Assembly: GCA_900759325.1 (NCBI GenBank)
Contig: CAAEUW010000014.1
Coordinates: forward strand, 1-64,000
Direction: 5' to 3'
Origin: an uncultured Peptostreptococcus sp.
Lineage (GTDB): Bacteria; Bacillota; Clostridia; Peptostreptococcales; Peptostreptococcaceae
Length of the DNA stretch: 64,000 nt
Shown: piece after piece, positions 6,383-15,844 of the stretch
Numbering within the stretch: the first letter of the stretch is position 1
Layout: the number at the start of each line of letters is the position of its first letter
The notes under the pieces: generated by a model
Database searches by the model: none
The model's input: only the letters and a program-made list of their open reading frames with translations
Told to the model about the DNA's origin: nothing
Position numbers and translations under genes: made by a program

Positions 6383-8809
6383 ATGTCAAAATATCATAAA
6401 AAGAATATATCATTGTTTTTAGCTACGGTAATTACTTTTTCAAGTCTAACCATAGGAGATATACATGCTAATGAATCTCCGTCAGGTTTATCATTGGAAA
6501 GAATATATGGCAAAGACAGATATGAAACATCAATGAATATTATAGGAAAGCTAAGTCCATCCAAGGTATATTTAGCCAATGGAAAGTCTTTTGCTGATGC
6601 CTTATCTGTTGGGCCAGTTGCCGGAAAAGAAAACGCAGCAATTCTCCTTACTGATGGTAAAAACCTTGATGCTAACAAACTCAAATCCAAATCCGTAACC
6701 GAGATTACTATTGTAGGTGGCGAAGATTCTATATCTAAAGCCCTAGAAAACACTTTAAAGCAGGACTTCAAGGTATCTAGGATAGGTGGTGCAAATCGCT
6801 ATGAGACATCATTAAAACTCGTAGAAAAGATGGGTGTAAAAAATATTGCAGTAGCAACCGGAAGAGATTTTCCAGATGCACTAAGCGCAGGTGGTGTCCT
6901 ATCTATAAAAGGTATACCATTACTTTTAGTTGATGGGCACTCAGATGGGCATTCAATAGATAAAATTCATCGAGACTATAATATAGTTTATACTTTTGGT
7001 GGGCCCCAATCAGTCAAAAAGAGCTTTGGAAAAAGAATTTATGGTAAGGACAGGTATGAAACTTCATCCAAAATTGCAAGTGAACTTGGTAATTACAATA
7101 GTGTAGTTTTGGCATCTGGAAAGGTCTTTGCTGATGCTTTATCATCCTCTTCTCTAGCCAAAAAACTTTCTGCACCAGTGATTTTAAGTAATGGTTTATC
7201 TATTCCTGACGAAATCTTAAATAAGAAGGATTTAAAAAATATAATTTTAGTAGGTGGAGAAAATAGCCTTTCAAAAAATATTGAAAGGTCATTACTAAAT
7301 AAATTTAAAATAAATTATACTTCTAATAATAATATTACTAACACTTCTAGTTCTTCTGGTAGAATAAATCAAGGTTTGCATGATGATTTGGATAATTCCA
7401 AGGAAGTAAATATCAAGGATGAAAACCTTAAAAAGGCAGTAATTAGACAGCTTAAACACCAAAATATATATAAGGATAATCAAAAGATAACAGAAAAAAG
7501 AATGGCTGCCTTAAATGGTCTTGATTGTCATCTTAACTTTACCCAAGGAAGAAATGGTGGGATAAAATCTTTAGAAGGTCTGGAATATGCTGTTAATATC
7601 AAGAGTCTTGATCTTGCTGGCAATGAAATAGTAGATTTAATCCCCCTAAAGGCATGCAAAAACCTTGAGTTCCTTGATCTTGGCGACCAATATTTATATG
7701 AAAATGATCAATACTTAACTGATATCAGTCCTCTTGGTGAGCTCATTAACTTGAAGAAATTGATATTAAAAAATAATAAAATTGTAGATTTGACTGCCAT
7801 TTCTAAATTGACAAAGCTAGAAGAATTGGACCTATATGGTAACAGAGGAATAAAATCAATAGGTGGTTTTGAGAATTTAACTAACTTAAGAAAGTTACTA
7901 TTAAATAGGACTATGGGTATCACGGATATTGGACCTCTAAAAGAATGCAGAAATTTAGAAGAACTATCTATCCAATATAATAAAGTTTCTTCTATAGAAG
8001 CTTTAAAAGACCACGAAAAACTACTTTCCCTAGATATTTCTGGAAATAAGAATATAAGTGACCTATCTCCTCTACTTAAATCTACAAAATTAGCAAGACT
8101 TCTTGCAAATGGCAATAAAATTACAAGTCTTGAAGGTTTAAGAAATTTAACTGACCTTAAGGAACTTCACGTTTCTGAAAACAAGATAAGTGATTTAAGC
8201 CCATTAGAAAAATTGCTAAAACTTGATGATTTAGATATAGGAAACAACCCCGATATAGAATCACTAGAAGTATTCAAAAAGCTGATCAATATTAGTGAAC
8301 TCAAGATGAATAATGCTAAAAAAATCAATGATTTCACTCCAATATCAAGTCTTAAAAATCTTGATGAATTAAATCTGACAAGGTGTAATTTGACAGATAT
8401 ATCCTTCTTAGAAGGGCTTAATAATATTACGGAGATGAATTTACAACAAAATGAAATTACAGATATAAACCCTCTTATTAATATGGGAAATCTAAGAGAA
8501 ATAAAATTAGGATATAATAGGATTTCAGATGCTTCTCCAGTAAGTAAATTAAGAAGTAAGTTCAAAGTAGCTATAGAAATGGGTTCACAAGAAATAGAAG
8601 TTGATGCAAGTAATCATTTAATAAAAAATCCTATATTGGACCAGAGTGGTAATAAACTTGATATTACCGAAAAAGAAAATGTGAAAAATAATGCTGATAA
8701 GATAGAAATACTTAATTTTGATGAACTAAATAATGGACACAAAATTAAGGTGAGATGGGGAAAGGATGCAGAGTTTTTCGGTTCTTTAACTATCAACATT
8801 AAAAAGTAA
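6383..8809 (+). CDS. Cell-wall-anchored leucine-rich-repeat surface protein (CWB2 + LRR)
   Basis: The 808-residue product has a Sec signal peptide (cleavage probably after Ala29). Three CWB2 (cell wall binding repeat 2) modules follow, starting with RIYGKDRYETS near 40, RIGGANRYETS near 133 and RIYGKDRYETS near 218. CWB2 triplets bind secondary wall polymers non-covalently in C. difficile and relatives. After a Ser/Asn-rich linker, about 15 internalin-like leucine-rich repeats (residues 393-720, pattern LxxLxxLDLxxNxIxDIxPL) form a likely ligand-binding arc, then a short beta-rich tail. The start is set by GGAGG at 6366 and the consensus promoter at 6308. It probably acts in adhesion or host interaction. 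The gene stops one base before an ISL3 remnant. Confidence 0.9.
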   Translation: MSKYHKKNISLFLATVITFSSLTIGDIHANESPSGLSLERIYGKDRYETSMNIIGKLSPSKVYLANGKSFADALSVGPVAGKENAAILLTDGKNLDANKLKSKSVTEITIVGGEDSISKALENTLKQDFKVSRIGGANRYETSLKLVEKMGVKNIAVATGRDFPDALSAGGVLSIKGIPLLLVDGHSDGHSIDKIHRDYNIVYTFGGPQSVKKSFGKRIYGKDRYETSSKIASELGNYNSVVLASGKVFADALSSSSLAKKLSAPVILSNGLSIPDEILNKKDLKNIILVGGENSLSKNIERSLLNKFKINYTSNNNITNTSSSSGRINQGLHDDLDNSKEVNIKDENLKKAVIRQLKHQNIYKDNQKITEKRMAALNGLDCHLNFTQGRNGGIKSLEGLEYAVNIKSLDLAGNEIVDLIPLKACKNLEFLDLGDQYLYENDQYLTDISPLGELINLKKLILKNNKIVDLTAISKLTKLEELDLYGNRGIKSIGGFENLTNLRKLLLNRTMGITDIGPLKECRNLEELSIQYNKVSSIEALKDHEKLLSLDISGNKNISDLSPLLKSTKLARLLANGNKITSLEGLRNLTDLKELHVSENKISDLSPLEKLLKLDDLDIGNNPDIESLEVFKKLINISELKMNNAKKINDFTPISSLKNLDELNLTRCNLTDISFLEGLNNITEMNLQQNEITDINPLINMGNLREIKLGYNRISDASPVSKLRSKFKVAIEMGSQEIEVDASNHLIKNPILDQSGNKLDITEKENVKNNADKIEILNFDELNNGHKIKVRWGKDAEFFGSLTINIKK

Positions 8810-8867
8810 AGGTTCTATGTCAAATAACCTTAGTGATAATTTAAATCAACAAAATCTATTAAATTAT

Positions 8868-8910
8868 GCGGCAGCATCCATAGCAAACTTGTAGCTATGG
8901 ATGTTGCCCT
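8868..8910 (-). terminator. Hairpin behind the ISL3 transposase remnant
   Basis: Arms 8870-8884 and 8894-8908 pair with one mismatch and have a 9-base loop. On the plus strand it is followed by CTTTTG, so it could also terminate the upstream surface-protein transcript. Confidence 0.6.
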
Positions 8911-8928
8911 TTTGTATCTTATACCTTT

Positions 8929-9045
8929 TCATAAGATTATCCTTGCCTTAAAATTTCTAAAACTCCTATATACATAGAATACTCTTTTAATTGCCTTTAT
9001 CTTATTATTCTTACCCTCCACCGTAGCATTCGTAAAGTCATATTT
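8929..9045 (-). pseudogene. ISL3-family transposase, C-terminal remnant
   Basis: Reading the minus strand from 9045 to the stop at 8929-8931 gives about 38 residues. They include the ISL3 C-terminal signature ATVEGKNNKIKAIKRVF followed by RSFRNFKARI. An in-frame stop codon (9046-9048) sits just upstream and no start is present, so this is a dead fragment. Confidence 0.8.
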
Positions 9046-9116
9046 TTAAAGTGTATGTTCTTGTAAAAATTAATTTGAATAATGATCAAGCTTATTTAAC
9101 ATAGGTCTACGGTTTT

Positions 9117-9920
9117 CTATACAAATGTAAACGGATCTATATTCTTCTCACTTATTATAACCTCAATATCTCCTGATATAGAGTTAATATAGTCATATAC
9201 TGACTTAGAGAAGATATGTTCTGTTCCAAAATGGCCAAAATCAAGCAGGGCCATGCCTAAATCTAGGGCATCCATAGCTTGGTGGTACTTTATGTCACCA
9301 GTAACCAAAATATCACAACCCTTAGACTTAGCAAGCTGGAAAAACTCTGATCCATTGCCTGTAACTACTGCTATCTTTTTAATTACTAGGTCTTTAGGAC
9401 CTACATATCTTGCGTGGTCAATGTTTAACTTGTCCTTTAGCTTGCTTATCAATTCACCTATATCCAATGGCTTCTCAAGTTCTGCCACCCTACCAAGTCC
9501 ATATACCTTGCCCTCATTATAATAATCAAGGCTAGATTCAACATCTAGAACTTCCCTATCCTTGATACCTAGTAGGTTGAAAAAGTAATCGTTAAGTCCA
9601 TCTTCTGCCATATCATATGATGTATGCATACAGTAGGCGCTAATATTGTTTCTAATCATCTTATAAACCAGGCCACCCTTAATAGTATCACTCGTAATCT
9701 GGTTTAGCTTAGAAATCAAAAACGGATGGTGAGAAATCACTAGGTCTACATCCTTTTCCACAGCTTCGTCAATAGTCCTATTGGTAATCTCTAGTGTTAA
9801 CATAATCTTTTTTATATCCTGGTCAAGGTCACCAAGGTTCAAGCTGGAATTATCCCAGCTATACTGTAGTTCTTCTGGGTATTTTACCCTTATCCTGTCA
9901 AGTAGTTCTCTTAATTTCAT
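9117..9920 (-). CDS. Nif3-like dinuclear metal-centre protein (DUF34)
   Basis: The 267-residue protein belongs to the NIF3/DUF34 family of hexameric proteins with a two-metal site; the physiological reaction is not settled. Metal ligands are visible in VISHHPF (H64, H65), in the HTSYD motif near residue 98, and in GHFGTEH near 229-235. The length fits the short bacterial form without the inserted PII-like domain. It overlaps the upstream trmK by four bases (ATGA), which implies translational coupling. The pair trmK-nif3 downstream of rpoD matches B. subtilis yqfN-yqfO. Confidence 0.9.
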   Translation of the reverse strand: MKLRELLDRIRVKYPEELQYSWDNSSLNLGDLDQDIKKIMLTLEITNRTIDEAVEKDVDLVISHHPFLISKLNQITSDTIKGGLVYKMIRNNISAYCMHTSYDMAEDGLNDYFFNLLGIKDREVLDVESSLDYYNEGKVYGLGRVAELEKPLDIGELISKLKDKLNIDHARYVGPKDLVIKKIAVVTGNGSEFFQLAKSKGCDILVTGDIKYHQAMDALDLGMALLDFGHFGTEHIFSKSVYDYINSISGDIEVIISEKNIDPFTFV

Positions 9921-10636
9921 GCCTTACCTCCTAATTCCCTATATATTTGGCCTAATTTATTTAACTTGGCTTCAACAAATTTTTTTCTATCTAAAATACT
10001 CTTGTTTTCTTCCTGTCCCTGGGTAGACTTGTCTAATTTATCTAAGATAGACATATTCTCCCTAAGCTTTTTTTCTAAAAGAGCCCCTAAAAGAGGGTCC
10101 TTTTTTTCTATTAGCCTAATTGGTATTTCGTAGTAAATAGGGTCAATTTCTTCAACTTTTCCCCTATACACAACCTCCATAATCTCATATATTCTAAAGT
10201 CTTCTTTAACTAAATGTTCTTCAATAATGTAGAAACCCCTCATATTCAAATATTCCCTTAGGTCTTCTTGGGCCTGCATCGGTTGCAGTATCATCTTATC
10301 CAGCTTTTTGCATAGGTCTAACTTTTTTTCTATTAGGTCTGAAATTAGTATACCACCCATACCAGCTATTATTACTTGGTCTACCTCATTGGTATCTAAT
10401 ACTTCTAGCCCACTTCCCAACCTAAGGTCGGTTTTATTAACAAGCCCCTGTCTCTCAATTTCTTTTCTTGCATTTTCCAAGGGACCCTTGTTGATATCAC
10501 TCAAAATTGCATAATTTATCTTCTCAGACTTCAAAAGTTCTATCGGTATATAGCCATGATCAGTTCCTATATCTGCCAACCTAACATCCTTACCTACTAA
10601 GTCTACGATTTTTTCCAACCTAGCACTTAATTTCAT
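9917..10636 (-). CDS. trmK: tRNA (adenine(22)-N1)-methyltransferase TrmK
   Basis: This SAM-dependent methyltransferase makes m1A22 in tRNA. The 239-residue protein has the family's start MKLSARLEKIVDLV, the SAM-binding motif ADIGTDHGYIPIEL and the catalytic-region motif AGMGGILISDLIE, followed by a C-terminal helical coiled domain. The start at 10636 is chosen from the ribosome-binding site AGAGGGG; a longer reading to 10699 would overlap the rpoD terminator. The stop overlaps the start of the nif3-like gene. Confidence 0.92.
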   Translation of the reverse strand: MKLSARLEKIVDLVGKDVRLADIGTDHGYIPIELLKSEKINYAILSDINKGPLENARKEIERQGLVNKTDLRLGSGLEVLDTNEVDQVIIAGMGGILISDLIEKKLDLCKKLDKMILQPMQAQEDLREYLNMRGFYIIEEHLVKEDFRIYEIMEVVYRGKVEEIDPIYYEIPIRLIEKKDPLLGALLEKKLRENMSILDKLDKSTQGQEENKSILDRKKFVEAKLNKLGQIYRELGGKA

Positions 10637-10666
10637 ATTTTTATACCCCTCTAGTCTAATATAAAA

Positions 10667-10711
10667 TAGGGATACAGGAAACTTGGTAATTAAGACCAAT
10701 CCTGCATCCCT
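10667..10711 (-). terminator. Terminator between rpoD and trmK
   Basis: A long stem (AGGGATGCAGGA pairing with TCCTGTATCCCT with one G-U pair, extended by TTGGT/ACCAA) is followed on the minus strand by ATTTTATATT. It should end or attenuate the dnaG-rpoD transcript before trmK. Confidence 0.75.
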
Positions 10712-10749
10712 GTGAATTTTTAATACATATATAAGCTCTTAAGATTTGC

Positions 10750-11904
10750 CTAGTCTAAGAAGTCTCTAAGCTTTTTAGACCTGCTAGGGTGTCTTAACTT
10801 TCTCAAGGCCTTAGCCTCAATCTGTCTAATTCTTTCCCTAGTTACGTCAAATTCTTTACCTACTTCCTCAAGTGTTCTCGCTCTACCATCCTCTAGTCCA
10901 AATCTTAACTTAAGAACGTTCTGTTCTCTATCATTTAGGGTGTTTAGAACCTCCTCAATCTGCTCCTTTAATAAGGAATATGCTGCAGCTTCTGCCGGTG
11001 CAGGAGCATCTTCATCAGGAATAAAGTCACCTAAATGACTATCTTCCTCTTCTCCTATAGGTGTTTCAAGTGAAACTGGGTCCTGGGCTATCTTCATTAT
11101 CTCCCTGACCTTTTCTTCAGTCATGTTCATTTCCTTGGCTATCTCATCTGGCTTAGGATCTCTTCCTAATTCCTGTAATAGCTGTCTAGATACTCTAATT
11201 AGTTTGTTTATGGTTTCAACCATATGGACAGGTATCCTGATTGTCCTTGCCTGGTCAGCTATGGCCCTAGTGATAGCCTGCCTAATCCACCATGTGGCAT
11301 AAGTAGAAAACTTATAACCCTTCTTGTAGTCAAACTTTTCAACTGCCTTTATTAGACCAAGGTTGCCCTCCTGTATAAGATCTAGGAATAGCATACCCCT
11401 TCCAACATATCTCTTGGCTATACTAACTACCAATCTAAGGTTGGCTTCAACTAGCTTTTGCTTGGCAAATTCGTCACCCTCTGCCATTCTCTTGGCGTAT
11501 TCTACCTCTTCATGTGGCTTTAATAGAGGAATTTTTCCTATTTCTTTTAGGTACATCCTTACAGGGTCATCTATACTAATCCCCTTTGGAACTGCAATTT
11601 CGACAGGATCACTGGATTCTGCTACAAGTTCTTCCTTATCTTCCTCTTCATCTATAGCCTGTAAATCAAGGTCATCTGGCTTAGTCAAATCTATGTCGGC
11701 CTTGATTTCCTTATCATCTACTACTTCAATACCTAGATTACCAAGTGTCTCATATAAATTTTCAGCGACACCCTTATCCATGTCATTATCCTGAAAGGCT
11801 TCCATAATATCGATTAGTGTTACAGTGCCATCTTTTTTACCCTTTTCAAAAAGTTTTTTCTGAGCCTCTTTATTTATCATTAACTCATTCTTTTTCTCTG
11901 TCAT
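10750..11904 (-). CDS. rpoD: Primary RNA polymerase sigma factor (SigA/RpoD)
   Basis: The 384-residue housekeeping sigma factor directs RNA polymerase to the TTGACA/TATAAT promoters seen throughout the window. An acidic N-terminal region 1.1 covers about residues 1-95. Region 1.2/2 follows with [34 protein letters not shown] and [15 protein letters not shown], then region 3. Region 4 carries the helix-turn-helix [20 protein letters not shown] near the C-terminus. The length is typical of Bacillota SigA. It lies 15 bases behind dnaG, in the classic dnaG-sigA macromolecular-synthesis operon. Confidence 0.97.
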   Translation of the reverse strand: MTEKKNELMINKEAQKKLFEKGKKDGTVTLIDIMEAFQDNDMDKGVAENLYETLGNLGIEVVDDKEIKADIDLTKPDDLDLQAIDEEEDKEELVAESSDPVEIAVPKGISIDDPVRMYLKEIGKIPLLKPHEEVEYAKRMAEGDEFAKQKLVEANLRLVVSIAKRYVGRGMLFLDLIQEGNLGLIKAVEKFDYKKGYKFSTYATWWIRQAITRAIADQARTIRIPVHMVETINKLIRVSRQLLQELGRDPKPDEIAKEMNMTEEKVREIMKIAQDPVSLETPIGEEEDSHLGDFIPDEDAPAPAEAAAYSLLKEQIEEVLNTLNDREQNVLKLRFGLEDGRARTLEEVGKEFDVTRERIRQIEAKALRKLRHPSRSKKLRDFLD

Positions 11905-11919
11905 AACTAATCCTCCTGC

Positions 11920-13743
11920 CTACAGTGATTTTTTCTTATTCTCCGCTACTATTTCTAGTGCAATCTTCATAATTTCTAAATCAACCTCTTCTGCTTCCTT
12001 ACTATTGTCTTCAATAGTCTTTCTTCTATTCTCTAACTTTTTCTGTTTTTTCAATAGTGCTTCTATCCTTGCCTGCCTATTTTTCTCTAATAAATTGAAT
12101 ATTAATTTGTCGACTTCTAGGACATCATTTAGGTCAACGCCACTTAAATTCATCTTACTTAACCTATTTAAATAGTCTAAGCTAATCCTGTCGTCAAAAA
12201 TATCTTCATTTTCTATTATGCCCTTTTCATCAAGCTTTAAAACCTTTGAGTAAATGATTTTACTATTATTGTCAGAAAAGTCATCTTCATCTAGTTTATA
12301 CTTAACTATCTCTCTTGCCTTTGGACTCAACATAATGGCAGCAATTATATTCATTTCTACAAATGAGCTTGGTTCTTCAACTTCCTTCGGCTTCTTAAAA
12401 TTAACCTGTCTCTTGTATATACTAGAAGACCTATTGCCAGGACTATTCTTCCAAGCAAGCTTCTTGCCGTTCATTTCATTTCTTATAATTTCTGCATTTG
12501 TCGCAGTCATCTGGGACAAAATATTAATATAGTAGTCCTGTTCTATAGGACTTTTAATATCCTTCAAAATCTTCACAGCCTCCCTAAGGTAGACCATAGT
12601 GTCCTTCCTATCTTGCAAATTATAATTCTTAGATAGGACATTTATCTTAAACCTCGTGGCTTCAAGAGCATTTTCTATACTGTCATACATCTTGGCCATT
12701 CCATGTTCTCTTATAAATTCATCTGGATCCTTACTCTCTCCAAGGTCCAGTATCTTTACTGAAATGCCATGCCTGTCTAATATATCTATAGCCCTCATAC
12801 TTGCATTTATACCCGCCTGATCTGAATCATATGACAGTACTAGTGTATCTGCATATCTTTTAATAAGGGCTGCCTGTTCATCAGTCAGTGCTGTACCTAG
12901 AGTTGCCACAGTATTTTTTATACCAAACTGGTATAAGGATATTAGGTCCATATAACCTTCCACTAGAATTAGGGTTTTTTGGTTACCCAGGTGTTTTCTA
13001 GCAAAGTTTAGTCCATATAGGTTATACCTCTTATTGAATATTTCGGAATCAGGTGAGTTTAAGTATTTTGGTTGGCCATCATCCATTACTCTTCCACCAA
13101 AACCTATAACATTGCCCTTATAGTCAAAAATAGGGAACATAATCCTGTTCCTAAATTTATCAAACAACCTATCAGACTTTGAGCTCTTGCTCAATAGACC
13201 TGATTCAAAAAGTTCTTCATCTGTATAACCCTTCGAGCTTAGGTATATTTTCAAACTGTCCCAAGAATCTGGGGCATATCCAAGTCCAAAGTTCTTGATG
13301 ACCTTAAGGTCAAGACCCCTCTTTTTTAAATAGTTAAAGGCCTGGTTATCCTCATTCATAAGGTTAGTATAGTAGAATCTAGCGGCCTCTACATGAATTG
13401 CATGAAATTTATTTATCTTCTCTAGCCTTACCTTGGTATCATGGTCAATATTCTTTTTTATTTCAATACCACACCTATCTGCTAGAAGACGGACTGCATC
13501 CATAAAGTCTAGGTTTTCTGCCTTCATGACAAATGAAATAACATCCCCTCCTTCTCCACAGCCAAAGCACCTGTATATCTGCTTGGAAGTATTTACATGG
13601 AATGAAGGAGTCTTCTCATTATGAAAAGGGCAAAGACCCTTATAATTAGTCCCTGCTGGCTTCAATTTGACATAGTCGGAAATAATATCGGCTATATCAC
13701 TCCTATATTTAATTTCCTCTATTATCTCTTTCATATCATTCAT
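11920..13743 (-). CDS. dnaG: DNA primase DnaG
   Basis: The 607-residue primase synthesises RNA primers for replication at the fork. The N-terminal CHC2 zinc finger is seen at C38, H41, C59 and C62. The catalytic core includes a Toprim domain with the invariant Glu262 in ILVEGYMDL and the Asp pair in SYDSDQAG (306, 308). A C-terminal helicase-interaction region follows. It is the first gene of the dnaG-rpoD operon and has its own promoter at 13780-13808. Confidence 0.97.
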   Translation of the reverse strand: MNDMKEIIEEIKYRSDIADIISDYVKLKPAGTNYKGLCPFHNEKTPSFHVNTSKQIYRCFGCGEGGDVISFVMKAENLDFMDAVRLLADRCGIEIKKNIDHDTKVRLEKINKFHAIHVEAARFYYTNLMNEDNQAFNYLKKRGLDLKVIKNFGLGYAPDSWDSLKIYLSSKGYTDEELFESGLLSKSSKSDRLFDKFRNRIMFPIFDYKGNVIGFGGRVMDDGQPKYLNSPDSEIFNKRYNLYGLNFARKHLGNQKTLILVEGYMDLISLYQFGIKNTVATLGTALTDEQAALIKRYADTLVLSYDSDQAGINASMRAIDILDRHGISVKILDLGESKDPDEFIREHGMAKMYDSIENALEATRFKINVLSKNYNLQDRKDTMVYLREAVKILKDIKSPIEQDYYINILSQMTATNAEIIRNEMNGKKLAWKNSPGNRSSSIYKRQVNFKKPKEVEEPSSFVEMNIIAAIMLSPKAREIVKYKLDEDDFSDNNSKIIYSKVLKLDEKGIIENEDIFDDRISLDYLNRLSKMNLSGVDLNDVLEVDKLIFNLLEKNRQARIEALLKKQKKLENRRKTIEDNSKEAEEVDLEIMKIALEIVAENKKKSL

Positions 13744-13779
13744 CTAACCACTTGCCCCTACTATAAACATTAACATTTC

Positions 13780-13808
13780 ATTATTGCATGAAACATACTA
13801 TTTGTCAA
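13780..13808 (-). promoter_or_regulatory. Promoter of the dnaG-rpoD operon
   Basis: On the minus strand, TTGACA (13808-13803) is separated by 17 bases from AATAAT (13785-13780), about 37 bases before the dnaG start. Confidence 0.7.
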
Positions 13809-13872
13809 TATATTACAATAGTTGTATTCGACAGAAGCCCTAAATTTCCTTTATTTAATTTTAATTCAATAA

Positions 13873-13900
13873 AAAAGAAACCCCTAATCGAGTTTCTTTT
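13873..13900 (-). terminator. Terminator of the MORN-repeat gene
   Basis: Arms AAAGAAAC and GTTTCTTT flank a 10-base loop, with a U run on the minus strand. It lies just past the stop at 13910. Confidence 0.75.
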
Positions 13901-13909
13901 ACTATTCTT

Positions 13910-14866
13910 CTACTGCATCGCAGCTATGATGTCCTCAAAAGACTTATCAAAGATCGATGGTTTATCAAACTTCCACGTACCCTGGTAAACAGGATCGCCA
14001 TTTAAGTAGAAGGTTCCTTCTCCATGCTTTTCTCCCTGTTGGAAGTCTCCTTCATACCATTTGTTTCTATTCCATATATACTTGCCCTTACCGTGAATCT
14101 GACCTAGCTTCCACTCACCATCATATATAAGCTCACCCTTAGAATTAAAGCATGAACCATTACCATCCATCTTACCATCCTTGAAATCGCCAATATAAAT
14201 ATAGCCATCGCTCCAAGTATATATACCGAGACCTTCTTTTCTTCCTTCTATCCAATTGCCAAGATATTCATCGCCATTGTTGTACTTAATACGACCAATA
14301 CCATCACTCTTATTAGCTTTGAAGTTACCTATATATTCATTACCATTAGAAAAAGTAAAGGAACCCCTTCCCTCTCTAACACCATTTACAAAGTTGCCTA
14401 TGTATTCAGTATTAATACTTGAATCGTCATCTTCACTAGGTTGGAAAATATAAGACCCTATACCAATCAACTTTCCATCTAAAAGTCTGCCAATATACAT
14501 ATCACCATTAGAGAACCTGTAAATCTGTACCATATCATTTTCTTTGGCCAGGTTAAGTCTATCCTCTTCACTATCATCAAGAAAACCAACTATATCGGCT
14601 AGATTTTCATTTTTAGCAAGCTCTTCCTTTTGTGATTCAACATATATTTCCTCTTCCTTACTAGCAGCCAACTTCTCCTTAATTTGATCTGAAGGCTCTC
14701 CTAGTATTAGTTTTTCAAGTTCATATACCTCTTCATCACTTGCAAAAATACCCTTTTTCAAGGCATTGCTCTTCTTTATCTTAAATAATTTTAAATTCTT
14801 TCTTATGTCGTCAATTTCATTTATATAACTGGTATATAATTCTACATAATTATTTGATATGCTCAA
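13910..14866 (-). CDS. MORN-repeat protein of unknown function
   Basis: The 318-residue product has a charged helical N-terminal half (residues 1-120) and then about eight MORN repeats. Examples are EYIGNFVNGVREGRGSF, EYLGNWIEGRKEGLGIY and WYEGDFQQGEKHGEGTF. MORN repeats form beta-hairpin rods and often bind lipids or proteins at membranes. There is no signal peptide, so a cytoplasmic or membrane-peripheral location is likely. The start is read as TTG at 14866, five bases behind GGAGGG; an in-frame TTG at 14884 precedes this ribosome-binding site and is less likely. The gene stands alone. Its role is unknown. Confidence 0.82.
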   Translation of the reverse strand: MSISNNYVELYTSYINEIDDIRKNLKLFKIKKSNALKKGIFASDEEVYELEKLILGEPSDQIKEKLAASKEEEIYVESQKEELAKNENLADIVGFLDDSEEDRLNLAKENDMVQIYRFSNGDMYIGRLLDGKLIGIGSYIFQPSEDDDSSINTEYIGNFVNGVREGRGSFTFSNGNEYIGNFKANKSDGIGRIKYNNGDEYLGNWIEGRKEGLGIYTWSDGYIYIGDFKDGKMDGNGSCFNSKGELIYDGEWKLGQIHGKGKYIWNRNKWYEGDFQQGEKHGEGTFYLNGDPVYQGTWKFDKPSIFDKSFEDIIAAMQ

Positions 14867-14955
14867 ACTAATCCCTCCGTTCAATAGACATCTATACTAA
14901 TTATATAATATTTTTTATTATTTTAAAAGTATTTTGTCCCTAGACCTCTAAAATA

Positions 14956-15822
14956 TTATAAATCCTTGGGCTTAAAGCCCCTTCCCCTAACTTCAGTTAT
15001 ATCATTGATGGTGATAAAGGCCCTAGGGTCAATTTTAAATGCTATCTCTTTAATTTTTGGTATCTCATTTGAAGATACTATAGTATATATCAATTTCTTA
15101 CTATCGCCTGTATAGGCCCCTTCAGCATGTATAAAGGTTACCCCTCTAATCATGGCCTTCATTATATCCTCAGCTATCAGGTCCGGTTTGTCAGATATAA
15201 TTATTAAGGACTTTTGATAGTTCATTGCATCCTTAATAAATCCAAGTGCAATGGAGCTAATATAAAAGCCTATTAGGGTATATAGGCCCAATTTAAGGCT
15301 AAATAAAACACTTCCAACCATTACCACTATTACATTGAAGCCAAAGCTAGTATCTTTAATTTCAATATTCTTCTTCATCTTCAAGATGGCAGCAATTATA
15401 TCGGTACCACCTGTAGATGCCCTAGCTCTAAATACAAGGCCAATTCCTATACCATTTAAAAATCCTCCAAATATAGTCTGTAGGAAAATATCATTTATAG
15501 GAATAATCGCCCCTATATCCTGGGTTAAACCTAGAATCAAAGAATATATAATCATATTTGTTAAACTAAGCATACAAAACTCTTTTTTTAAGTATATAAA
15601 TCCCAGTATAAATATAGGTATATTTAATATAAAGGTCCCTATACCAACATTTAAACCCGTCAAGTAGTTAATAGCAGTTGCAAAACCAGTTACACCACCA
15701 CTCAAAAGATGGGCCTGTCGTAAAAAACCATTCACCCCAACCGCAGATATACTCAAACCTAGTATCATAGTCCCCAACCTTAAGGAAGGGTGTTCACTGA
15801 ACCTATCTCTAACCTGACTCAT
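14956..15822 (-). CDS. YitT family membrane protein with DUF2179 domain
   Basis: The 288-residue protein has five or six membrane segments with the family motif GGVTGFATAINYLTG near residue 45 and SGGTDIIAAIL-like RASTGGTDIIAAI near 135. A soluble C-terminal DUF2179 domain follows (about 205-285, with FIHAEGAYTGDSKKLIYTIV). Members of this family are common in Bacillota. Their substrate is unknown, although a transport role is usually assumed. The gene follows the rubredoxin-like gene by 22 bases and is probably co-transcribed with it. Confidence 0.9.
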   Translation of the reverse strand: MSQVRDRFSEHPSLRLGTMILGLSISAVGVNGFLRQAHLLSGGVTGFATAINYLTGLNVGIGTFILNIPIFILGFIYLKKEFCMLSLTNMIIYSLILGLTQDIGAIIPINDIFLQTIFGGFLNGIGIGLVFRARASTGGTDIIAAILKMKKNIEIKDTSFGFNVIVVMVGSVLFSLKLGLYTLIGFYISSIALGFIKDAMNYQKSLIIISDKPDLIAEDIMKAMIRGVTFIHAEGAYTGDSKKLIYTIVSSNEIPKIKEIAFKIDPRAFITINDITEVRGRGFKPKDL

Positions 15823-15844
15823 TACTTCCTCCTATAGCAAGATG

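Larger units (their letters stand above)
8811..9045 (-). mobile_element. Decayed 3' fragment of an ISL3-family insertion sequence
   Basis: The fragment opens with an inverted-repeat end at 8811 (GGTTCTATGTCAAATAACC) that matches the element at the left edge of the window. A 15-bp-arm hairpin (8870-8884 with 8894-8908) and the C-terminal codons of an ISL3 transposase on the minus strand follow. The 5' part of the transposase and the other IS end are missing; sequence similarity stops near 9045. Both copies share the layout transposase stop, hairpin, GCATAAT, inverted repeat. The insertion lies one base behind the stop codon of the LRR gene. Confidence 0.8.

Noticed and set aside
7708..8565. 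Two minus-strand open frames inside the LRR gene
   Set aside because: They are antisense to the regular repeats of the LRR region, hence periodic and hydrophobic, with no start signals.
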